Part shown: positions 14,147 through 19,996 of the stretch, in pieces
How positions within the stretch are numbered: position 1 is the first letter of the stretch
Layout of the letters: each line of letters opens with the position of its first letter
Assembly: GCA_937926555.1 (NCBI GenBank)
Contig: CALAZX010000311.1
Coordinates: 1-19,996, forward strand
Length of the DNA stretch: 19,996 nt
Reading direction: 5' to 3'
Source of the DNA: an uncultured Negativicutes bacterium
GTDB lineage: Bacteria; Bacillota; Negativicutes; Acidaminococcales; Acidaminococcaceae
Made by a program: the position numbers and the translations under genes
The notes under the pieces: generated by a model
Told to the model about the DNA's origin: nothing
What the model saw: the letters and a program-made list of their open reading frames with translations, nothing else
Database searches by the model: none

Positions 14147-14985
14147 GCGGAACATTATACCTGGTGGCCACGCCCATCGGAAATCTGGGGGACATGACGC
14201 CCCGGGCGCTGCAGGTGCTGGAGGAGGCGGATCTGATCGCCGCCGAGGACACCCGGCACACGCTGCAGCTGCTGAACCATTTTTCCATCAAGGGCCGGCT
14301 CATCAGTTACCATGAGCATAATAAAGACAAGCAGGGCCCTGTCCTGCTGGAGGAGCTGCTGGACGGCAAGGACATCGCGCTGGTGTCCGACGCCGGGTTC
14401 CCGGGGATCTCGGATCCCGGGGAGGCCATGGCGGCGCTGGCGGTGGAGCACGGCATCAAAGTGGTGCCGGTTCCCGGAGCCAATGCCTGCCTGTCGGCGC
14501 TGGTGGCGTCGGGGCTGCCCTCCACCCCCTTCTTTTTCGGGGCGTTCCTGCCCAAGAGCAAGAAGAACCGGAAGGAGCAGCTGGAAGCCTGGAAATACAT
14601 CCCGGCCACCATCGTCCTCTACGAGGCGCCACACCGGATCAGGGAGGTCCTGAAAGACATCCTGGCGGTCTGGGGTGACCGGCGGATGGCTTTCGGCAGG
14701 GAACTGACCAAGATCCATGAGGAGTTCTGGCGGGGTACCGTCCAGGGCGCCCTGGACTATCTGAAAGAGAACACCCCCCGGGGAGAGTTCGTCCTTGTTA
14801 TCGAGCAGAGCGGGGAGGAACCACCCTCGGAGGAGAGACCGGAGCCACTGGCGGCGGTGAAAGCGCTGATCGCCGGAGGCACGCCGAAGAAAGAGGCTTT
14901 GAGCCGCATCGCGAAAGAATACGGAGTTCCCAAGCGGGAACTGTATAATACATTATTACTTGAGGAAAAGGGGTCTGAAGGATGA
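14143..14985 (+). CDS. rsmI: 16S rRNA (cytidine-1402-2'-O) methyltransferase
   Basis: The 280-aa enzyme puts the 2'-O-methyl on C1402 in the decoding centre of 16S rRNA using SAM. The family blocks are plain: LYLVATPIGNLGDMTPRALQVL near the start, AAEDTRHT, SDAGFPGISDPG, VPVPGANA and ALVASGLPS, with a C-terminal helical tail typical of RsmI. The length is normal. ATG 14143 (MSGTLYLVATP) overlaps the upstream stop (ATGA) and has AGGAGAG 8 nt before it. The end overlaps metG by 4 nt in another ATGA. The chain of overlaps suggests coupled translation of rRNA modification and MetRS. Confidence 0.96.
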   Translation: MSGTLYLVATPIGNLGDMTPRALQVLEEADLIAAEDTRHTLQLLNHFSIKGRLISYHEHNKDKQGPVLLEELLDGKDIALVSDAGFPGISDPGEAMAALAVEHGIKVVPVPGANACLSALVASGLPSTPFFFGAFLPKSKKNRKEQLEAWKYIPATIVLYEAPHRIREVLKDILAVWGDRRMAFGRELTKIHEEFWRGTVQGALDYLKENTPRGEFVLVIEQSGEEPPSEERPEPLAAVKALIAGGTPKKEALSRIAKEYGVPKRELYNTLLLEEKGSEG

Positions 14986-17021
14986 CAAAACCTTATTTTA
15001 TCACTACACCGATTTACTATCCCAGCGAGAAACTGCATATCGGCCATGCGTACTGCACCACCATCGCCGATACCCTGGCCCGCTATCACAGAGGCAAAGG
15101 CGAGGATGTATTCTTCCTCACCGGCAGTGACGAGCACGGCCAGAAGATCCAGCGCAAAGCCGCTGAGCAGGGCGTCACTCCCATCGAGTACGTGGACAAG
15201 ATCGTGGCCGGTTTCCAGAACCTGTGGAAACGCCTCAACGTGACCAATGACGACTTCATCCGCACCACCCAGGAGCGGCACACCGAAGTGGTCCAGAAAG
15301 TCATGACCCGTATTTTCGAGCAGGGTGACATCTACAAAAAGAACTACGAGGGCCTGTACTGCGTTCCCTGCGAGTCCTACTGGCTGGAGCGCCAGCTGGT
15401 TGACGGCAAATGCCCGGACTGCGGCCGTCCCGTGGAGAAGATGCAGGAGGAGAGCTACTTCTTCAACCTGTCCAAATATGCGGACCGTCTGCTGGAGCAT
15501 ATCGAGAAGCATCCCGATTTCATCCAGCCGGAATCCCGCCGGAACGAGATGATCAACTTCATCAAACAGGGTCTGGAGGACCTCTGCGTCACCCGTACCT
15601 CTTTCGACTGGGGCATCCAGGTTCCTTTCGACAAGAAACACGTGGTTTATGTATGGTTCGACGCCCTGCTGAACTACCTGACCGCCATCGGATACATGTC
15701 CGACGAGGCGAAATTCAAGAAATACTGGCCTGCCGACCTGCACCTGGTGGGCAAGGAGATCGTGCGGTTCCACACCATCATCTGGCCCATCATGCTGATG
15801 GCTATGGGCGAGGAGCTGCCGGAGCACGTGTACGGCCACGGCTGGCTGGTGGTTGACGGCGACAAGATGTCCAAATCCAAGGGCAACGTCATCGACCCCA
15901 ACAAGCTGATCGACGAGTTCGGCGCCGACGCCATCCGCTACTTCCTGCTCCGCGAGATCAACCTGGGCCATGACGGCAACTTCTCCCGCGATGCCCTGAT
16001 CACCCGTATGAACGCGGACCTGGCCAACGACCTGGGCAACCTGCTGTACCGCACCGTGAGCATGGTGGAGAAATACCATGGCGGCGTGCTGACCAACGAA
16101 TGGTCCGCCGGCGAGGCAGAGGACGTGGAGCTGCGCAAACTGGCCGAGAAGACCCTGGTGGACTACCAGGAGCATATGGACAAGATGGAGATCAACGAGG
16201 CCATGAAGTCCGTATGGGCACTGATCGGCGAAGCGAACAAATACATCGACATCACCGCACCCTGGAACCTGGCCAAGGATCCGGAGCAGGACCGCAGACT
16301 GAAGCTGGTTCTCTACAACCTGGCCGAGACCCTGCGTTTCGTGGCGCTGATGATCGAACCCTATATGCCTGTCACCGCACCGAAGATCCTGGAACAGCTG
16401 GGGCTGGACGCAGGCGGCAAGCACCTGTTCAGCGACCTGAAATGGGGCGGTATCAAAGACGGCACCCATGTGGTGAAAGCGGAACCCCTGTTCCCCCGTA
16501 TCGACGTGCTGCCTGACGGCAGAACCCTGGTAGGTGCCACCAAGAAATACGCCGGCAAGGTGTTCAACCCCGAGACCGGCAAACACGAGGAGTACGATCC
16601 GGCAGCGGAGAAAGCCAAAGCCGCCAAACCGGCTCCGGCCAAAGCGGAACCCGCCAAGAAAGAGGCTCCGAAGAAAGCCGCTCCGGCAGGCCCCGCCGAG
16701 GAAGTGACCATCGACGATTTCGGCAAGCTGGATCTGCGTGTGGCAACCATCCTCTCCGCGGAACGGGTACCCAAGACCGACAAACTGATGAAGATCCAGG
16801 TGGACATCGGCGGCGAGGAGCGGACCATCGTGTCCGGCATCGCCCAGCACTACACCGAGGAGCAGCTGGTGGGCCGCAATGTCATCGTGATCAAGAACCT
16901 GAAACCGGTGAAACTGCGTGGCATCATGTCCTACGGCATGCTGCTGGCGGCTTCTGACGGCGAAGGCAACCTGGTACTGGCGGACGCGCCGGCGATCAAG
17001 GCCGGCAGCCGCGTGAAATAA
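14982..17021 (+). CDS. metG: Methionine-tRNA ligase with C-terminal tRNA-binding domain
   Basis: The 679-aa enzyme charges initiator and elongator tRNA-Met. HIGH is at 19-22 (KLHIGHAYCTT), KMSKS at 295-299 (DKMSKSKGN), and a one-knuckle zinc site has C127/C130 and C144/C147. The anticodon-binding helical domain follows. Residues about 573-679 are an EMAP/Trbp111-like OB-fold (DFGKLDLRVATILSAERVPKTDKLMKI by pieces), used for dimerisation and tRNA binding. It is joined by an Ala/Lys/Pro-rich linker (about 540-572). The ATG at 14982 overlaps rsmI; GAGGAAAAGG lies upstream. tatD follows 14 nt later. Confidence 0.97.
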   Translation: MTKPYFITTPIYYPSEKLHIGHAYCTTIADTLARYHRGKGEDVFFLTGSDEHGQKIQRKAAEQGVTPIEYVDKIVAGFQNLWKRLNVTNDDFIRTTQERHTEVVQKVMTRIFEQGDIYKKNYEGLYCVPCESYWLERQLVDGKCPDCGRPVEKMQEESYFFNLSKYADRLLEHIEKHPDFIQPESRRNEMINFIKQGLEDLCVTRTSFDWGIQVPFDKKHVVYVWFDALLNYLTAIGYMSDEAKFKKYWPADLHLVGKEIVRFHTIIWPIMLMAMGEELPEHVYGHGWLVVDGDKMSKSKGNVIDPNKLIDEFGADAIRYFLLREINLGHDGNFSRDALITRMNADLANDLGNLLYRTVSMVEKYHGGVLTNEWSAGEAEDVELRKLAEKTLVDYQEHMDKMEINEAMKSVWALIGEANKYIDITAPWNLAKDPEQDRRLKLVLYNLAETLRFVALMIEPYMPVTAPKILEQLGLDAGGKHLFSDLKWGGIKDGTHVVKAEPLFPRIDVLPDGRTLVGATKKYAGKVFNPETGKHEEYDPAAEKAKAAKPAPAKAEPAKKEAPKKAAPAGPAEEVTIDDFGKLDLRVATILSAERVPKTDKLMKIQVDIGGEERTIVSGIAQHYTEEQLVGRNVIVIKNLKPVKLRGIMSYGMLLAASDGEGNLVLADAPAIKAGSRVK

Positions 17022-17035
17022 CGGCTGGTGATACT

Positions 17036-17827
17036 ATGTCACGTTTAGGAATTATCGACACCCACGCCCATCTGGACGACGGACGCTTCGACAGCGACCG
17101 GGAGGAGCTCATGGAGAAGCTCTCCCGGGACATGGAGGCGGTGATCAACCAGGCCACCACCTACGAGACCTCCCTGGTCTCCATTGAGATGGCCGAACGG
17201 TATGATTTCGTCTATGCCGCGGTGGGCTGGCATCCGGAAGACCTGGCGGGCATCAAGTCGGAAAGCTATATCGCCGACCTGGAGAAACTGGCGAAGCATC
17301 CGAAAGTGGTGGCTATCGGGGAGATCGGACTGGACTACTACTGGAAAGAGAACGAACCGAAAGAAGTGCAGAAACTGCGGCTCCATCAGCAGGTGGAGCT
17401 GGCCCTGTCCCTGGACCTGCCGGTGGTGATCCACGACCGGGAGGCACATGGCGACTGCATGGAATACTTCTGCCACCAGGCTCCGAAGAACCTGCGGGCG
17501 GTGTTCCACTGCTACTCCGGTTCCCTGGAGATGGCGAAAGAGCTGTGGAAGCGTGGTTACTACCTGGGCTTCGGCGGCTCCTCCACCTTCAAGAACAACA
17601 AGAAGGGCCGGGAAGTGCTGGCGGCCTGTCCGGCGGAACTGATGCTGCTGGAGACGGACTGCCCCTACCTGACGCCGGAACCCTACCGGGGACGGCGGAA
17701 CGACCCCTCCTTCACGGAGTTCGTGGCGGAGAACGCGGCCAAGGTCCGCGGCACCACTTTCGAGGCCATCGCGGAGCAGACCACCCGGAACGCGAGAATC
17801 CTTTTCGACCGGATGGGGAAAGCCTGA
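17036..17827 (+). CDS. tatD: TatD-family metal-dependent hydrolase (DNase)
   Basis: The 263-aa TIM-barrel amidohydrolase-type nuclease has all its metal ligands: H10 and H12 (DTHAHLDD), E96 (GEIGLDYYW), H133 (VIHDRE), H158 (FHCYSG) and D208 (ETDCPYLTPEP). Family members are 3'-5' exonucleases or D-aminoacyl-tRNA-related hydrolases; the YabD lineage of Firmicutes sits after metG, as here. ATG 17036 is the only start that keeps the N-terminal ligand block at the right distance, although its Shine-Dalgarno (GGTGAT) is weak. It closes the tmk-to-tatD cluster, with a palindromic terminator 30 nt after it. Confidence 0.93.
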   Translation: MSRLGIIDTHAHLDDGRFDSDREELMEKLSRDMEAVINQATTYETSLVSIEMAERYDFVYAAVGWHPEDLAGIKSESYIADLEKLAKHPKVVAIGEIGLDYYWKENEPKEVQKLRLHQQVELALSLDLPVVIHDREAHGDCMEYFCHQAPKNLRAVFHCYSGSLEMAKELWKRGYYLGFGGSSTFKNNKKGREVLAACPAELMLLETDCPYLTPEPYRGRRNDPSFTEFVAENAAKVRGTTFEAIAEQTTRNARILFDRMGKA

Positions 17828-17857
17828 TCCGGGAAAGAATCGCATACGGAAACAATG

Positions 17858-17885
17858 AAAGGCACCGGCATGCCGGTGCCTTTTT
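17858..17885 (+). terminator. Terminator after tatD
   Basis: A perfect 11-bp stem (17858-17868 with 17873-17883) with loop CATG ends in TTTTT. It lies only 34 nt before the next ATG, with no room for a promoter, so the nitroreductase gene may depend on read-through. Confidence 0.9.
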
Positions 17886-17918
17886 CACGGAAGAAACAGG
17901 AAAGGAGAGCGGTACAGG

Positions 17919-18551
17919 ATGAAGGAGAGAAGTGTGGCACAGGTCATCGGAGACCGGCGGAGCATTCGCCGTTTCAAGGCGGACCCGGTGGAGCGCAGTG
18001 TGCTGGAGGACATCCTCCGGGCCGGCATCGCGGCCCCCTCCTCCAAGAACCGCCAGCCCTGGCATCTGACGGTGCTGGAAGGGGCGGCCAAGGAGCGGGT
18101 GCTGAGGGTGATGGAGCAGGGACTGGCGCGTGAGAAGGAGGCGGAGACGCCTTTTCTCACGGAAAGCGGCCAGTTCCTGCCGGGAGCGGTCCACTCCCTC
18201 TCCATCATGCGGCAGGCGCCGGTGCTGGTGCTGATGAGCAACAGCCTGGCGGCGGAACCGGACTTCGCCCGGGGACTGGAACGGGACGTCCGGGCGGGAG
18301 AGATCTGCAGGGTCCAGTCAGTGGCGGCGGCCATCGAGAACATGCTCCTGGCGGCGGAGGAGCGGGGCATCGGGTCCCTCTGGCTGGGGGACATCTTCTT
18401 CGCCTATCCGGAGCTCCAGGCCTGGCTGGACCGGGAGGTCCCGGGGCACGGCATGCTGGTGGCGGGCATCTCTTTCGGCCACCCGGATGAGACACCCGGA
18501 CCCCGCCCGCGAAAAGATTTCACAAAAAGTGTTACTTTTTTCACAGAATAG
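17919..18551 (+). CDS. Nitroreductase family flavoprotein
   Basis: The 210-aa FMN-dependent protein has the nitroreductase pattern: RRSIRRF (13-19) for the FMN phosphate, the APSSKNRQPWHLTVL block (about 39-53), and the glycine-rich GIGSLWLGDIFF near residue 150. Family members reduce nitro groups or quinones with NAD(P)H, or split flavins; the true substrate is unknown. AAAGGAGAG stands about 12 nt before the ATG at 17919. The nearest promoter-like sequence is not visible in the 91-nt gap after tatD. A hairpin with a T run follows the gene, so it is a single cistron or the tail of the upstream operon. Confidence 0.85.
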   Translation: MKERSVAQVIGDRRSIRRFKADPVERSVLEDILRAGIAAPSSKNRQPWHLTVLEGAAKERVLRVMEQGLAREKEAETPFLTESGQFLPGAVHSLSIMRQAPVLVLMSNSLAAEPDFARGLERDVRAGEICRVQSVAAAIENMLLAAEERGIGSLWLGDIFFAYPELQAWLDREVPGHGMLVAGISFGHPDETPGPRPRKDFTKSVTFFTE

Positions 18552-18555
18552 AGGG

Positions 18556-18586
18556 GCGAACATAGCCCTTTTTACGTTCGCTTTTT
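18556..18586 (+). terminator. Terminator of the nitroreductase gene
   Basis: GCGAAC (18556-18561) and GTTCGC (18576-18581) form a 6-bp stem with a 14-nt loop, followed by TTTTT (18582-18586). The T-tract overlaps the -35 (TTGACC, 18585-18590) of a possible upstream promoter of the next gene. Confidence 0.65.
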
Positions 18587-18687
18587 GACCGGAAAAACAC
18601 AACATATAGTATATTTTATAGTAAAATATGGACATATTGTGGAGAAAGAATGTTCATTTGACGGATTTTCCGCTTTTATGATAAAAT
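18585..18687 (+). promoter_or_regulatory. Two candidate promoters for the 3D-domain gene
   Basis: Distal: TTGACC (18585-18590), a 16-bp spacer and TAGTAT (18607-18612). Proximal: TTGACG (18658-18663), an 18-bp spacer and TAAAAT (18682-18687) preceded by TGA, an extended -10. The proximal one gives a leader of only about 20 nt before the GTG start. Confidence 0.6.
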
Positions 18688-18712
18688 GTACCCGTTGTTA
18701 GGAGGGTTGAAA

Positions 18713-19597
18713 GTGAATCGAGTTGTAAATTATGTCTTGAAAAAGGTAATGACGGAAGCATTTGTGTTCGTTTCCATTGCAACCGTCTTATGTGTCATGA
18801 CCTTTTTGGAGGCATCGGTGGTTGCGGCTTCCGCAGTGAAAAGCGTGACAGAGCGTCAGGCTACTGTCGCGTCGGAAAGCGAATCGCCCAATACAGTGAA
18901 AATCTTCAAGTATGGGATTGCCCGTGAGTTCAGCACATCCAAAGGAACCGTGGCGGAAACCCTGGCGAGGCTGAACATGGCCTACGTCAAAAATGCGGTA
19001 TACCCCGCTCCGGAAACCAAGGTGAAAGACGGGATGATCATCCACGTACTGGGAAGAAACTCCCAGCTTGTCACCGAAGAGAGCCCTGTGGCTTTCGAAA
19101 CGGAGTATATTGACGACCCCGCCATGGACTACGGCGAGACCAGAGTGGAACAGGGCGGCGTCATGGGCAAGGATGAAGTGACCTACGAGAACATTCTCCG
19201 TACCGGTATGGAGGAGAAGATCGAATTGGCGAGAAAACGCCTGGTGGAACCTCAGAAAGAGGTGGTCCGCCGCGGCATCGCCAAGACCGTATGGACAGAC
19301 AAGGGCTATGTGCCCTATAAGAAGAAAATGGTGGTGGAAGCTTCCGCCTATACCCTGGCAGAAGGCTCCGGCCATGGACTGACCTCCATCGGTCTGGTTC
19401 CCGACGAGGGTATCGTGGCGGTGGATCCCAGAGTGATCCCGTACCACACCAGAATGTACATCCCCGGCTACGGCTTCGCTATCGCAGGTGATACCGGCGG
19501 CGCTATCCGCGGCAACCGGATCGACCTGTTCATGCACAGCTATTACAAGGCCATCCATTGGGGACGGCAGGAGCTGGAGATCTACATCCTCTCATAA
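18713..19597 (+). CDS. yabE: G5/3D-domain cell-wall protein (YabE-like)
   Basis: The 294-aa protein starts with a single hydrophobic helix (about residues 12-41) that anchors or exports it. One DUF348-like ubiquitin-fold module follows (GTVAETLARLNMAYVKNAVYP), then a G5-type region (about 125-200, VTYENILRTGMEEK and following), and a C-terminal 3D domain. The 3D domain has the three conserved aspartates: VAVDPRVIPYHT, AGDTGGAIRGN and RIDLFM. Such proteins resemble resuscitation-promoting or lytic transglycosylase-like wall enzymes. YabE of Bacillus also lies between tatD and rnmV, but it has more DUF348 modules, so this is a short version. The GTG at 18713 fits AGGAGGG 6 nt upstream; the in-frame ATG at 18686 overlaps the -10 and cannot be used from the proximal promoter. 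Confidence 0.87.
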   Translation: MNRVVNYVLKKVMTEAFVFVSIATVLCVMTFLEASVVAASAVKSVTERQATVASESESPNTVKIFKYGIAREFSTSKGTVAETLARLNMAYVKNAVYPAPETKVKDGMIIHVLGRNSQLVTEESPVAFETEYIDDPAMDYGETRVEQGGVMGKDEVTYENILRTGMEEKIELARKRLVEPQKEVVRRGIAKTVWTDKGYVPYKKKMVVEASAYTLAEGSGHGLTSIGLVPDEGIVAVDPRVIPYHTRMYIPGYGFAIAGDTGGAIRGNRIDLFMHSYYKAIHWGRQELEIYILS

Positions 19598-19643
19598 AAG
19601 AAGATAACACAGAAACAAAACCGAAAGACACACATAGGGGAAT

Positions 19644-19745
19644 GTCCTCCCGCAGCCGCCACCGGGCGGAAGTGAAGAGGACAGGACCCGCAAGAAACGG
19701 ACAAATACTGTAGAAGACGGGGACAGGCTCTGCCTGTCCTCTTTT
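19644..19745 (+). promoter_or_regulatory. Structured leader with terminator before rnmV, possible attenuator
   Basis: GTCCTC (19644-19649) can pair with GAGGAC (19677-19682), enclosing the hairpin CCGCC/GGCGG (19656-19660/19665-19669). A terminator hairpin, GGACAGGC (19721-19728) with GCCTGTCC (19732-19739), is followed by TCTTTT. AGAGGACAGG (19676-19685) is also perfectly complementary to CCTGTCCTCT (19733-19742). These pairings are mutually exclusive. Only 21 nt separate the T run from the rnmV ATG, so transcription of rnmV must pass through it or start upstream. Confidence 0.5.
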
Positions 19746-19766
19746 CTGCCCGGGGAGAAGAATACG

Positions 19767-19996
19767 ATGATCAAAGAAGTTATTGTGGTGGAAGGAAAAA
19801 TGGACACGCTGGCAGTGCAGCGCGCCGTGGAATGTGATACCATAGAGACAGGGGGATTCGCCCTGCGCCCGTCCACATTGCGGCAGATTGAGGCCGCGTA
19901 TAAGAAGAGAGGCATCATCATCCTCACAGACCCGGACGGTGCCGGCGAGCGGATCCGCAAATATCTGACGGAACGTTTCCCCGATGCCGGACAGGC
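19767..19996 (+). CDS. rnmV: Ribonuclease M5 (5S rRNA maturase), truncated by the window edge
   Basis: The first 76 codons of a Toprim-domain nuclease are present. It trims precursor 5S rRNA, with L18 as cofactor in Bacillus. EVIVVEGKMDTLAVQRAV (4-21) carries the Toprim glutamate and ILTDPDGAGERIRKYL carries the DxD aspartates. It starts MIKEVIVVEGK, as in the family, which supports the ATG at 19767, and GGGGAGAAG lies upstream. It follows the 3D gene, as in Bacillus. ksgA would be expected next, outside the window. The gene is open at the right end. Confidence 0.93.
   Translation, partial: MIKEVIVVEGKMDTLAVQRAVECDTIETGGFALRPSTLRQIEAAYKKRGIIILTDPDGAGERIRKYLTERFPDAGQ

Noticed and set aside
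14757..16850. Very long open frame (697 codons) antisense to metG and rsmI
   Set aside because: It mirrors strong codon bias in metG, shows no family motifs, and runs against a certain gene. The same holds for the long antisense frames at 2832-4355, 7582-9000, 9082-10953 and 955-2067.
1..19996. CRISPR arrays, tRNA or rRNA genes, insertion sequences, prophage or defence genes
   Set aside because: No regular spaced repeats, cloverleaf sequences, transposase or phage motifs were found; all larger ORFs are accounted for by housekeeping or metabolic families.

Overview
The window looks like chromosome from a moderately GC-rich Firmicute. A Negativicutes member such as an Acidaminococcus relative fits best, but this is an inference from gene order, base composition and strong Shine-Dalgarno sites; there is no rRNA here to confirm it. 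Nearly all the sequence is ordinary housekeeping DNA in the gene order found close to the replication origin of Bacillus and relatives (rpsF-ssb-rpsR; serS; a YaaO-type decarboxylase; tmk-holB-ricT-trmN6-rsmI-metG-tatD; a 3D-domain protein; rnmV). I see no phage, insertion sequence, CRISPR array, tRNA or rRNA.

Left part (1-2852): araD (L-ribulose-5-phosphate 4-epimerase) faces a lone lipoprotein of an ABC transporter across a shared hairpin terminator. To the right lies a 0.8-kb non-coding, AT-rich stretch holding four perfect DnaA boxes (TTATCCACA) and several near matches at about 12-13 bp spacing, in two clusters. This is a convincing oriC candidate, yet dnaA is not beside it in this window. 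From this point every gene to the right is on the + strand, and the nearest gene to the left is on the - strand, as expected for divergent replication.

Middle part (2853-10569): a tagaturonate-epimerase-family protein (UxaE-like, with probable loss of family histidines), a sirtuin deacylase, the rpsF-ssb-rpsR operon behind a consensus promoter and a likely S6:S18 leader hairpin, a thioredoxin-reductase-like flavoprotein that lacks both the CxxC pair and a recognisable NADPH motif, serS, and a PLP-dependent Orn/Lys/Arg decarboxylase-family protein.

Right part (10570-19996): a 307-bp spacer packed with hairpins, then a tight operon with overlapping start/stop codons (tmk, holB, ricT, trmN6-like, rsmI, metG, tatD) for DNA replication, mRNA processing control, rRNA/tRNA modification and translation. 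After a palindromic terminator come a nitroreductase, a single-pass G5/3D-domain cell-wall protein, and the start of rnmV (5S rRNA maturase), which is preceded by a structured leader ending in a terminator.

The points most worth a second look are the dnaA-less oriC, the degenerate UxaE-like gene beside it, the TrxR-like protein without redox cysteines, the hairpin-rich spacers before serS and tmk, and the possible attenuator in front of rnmV.
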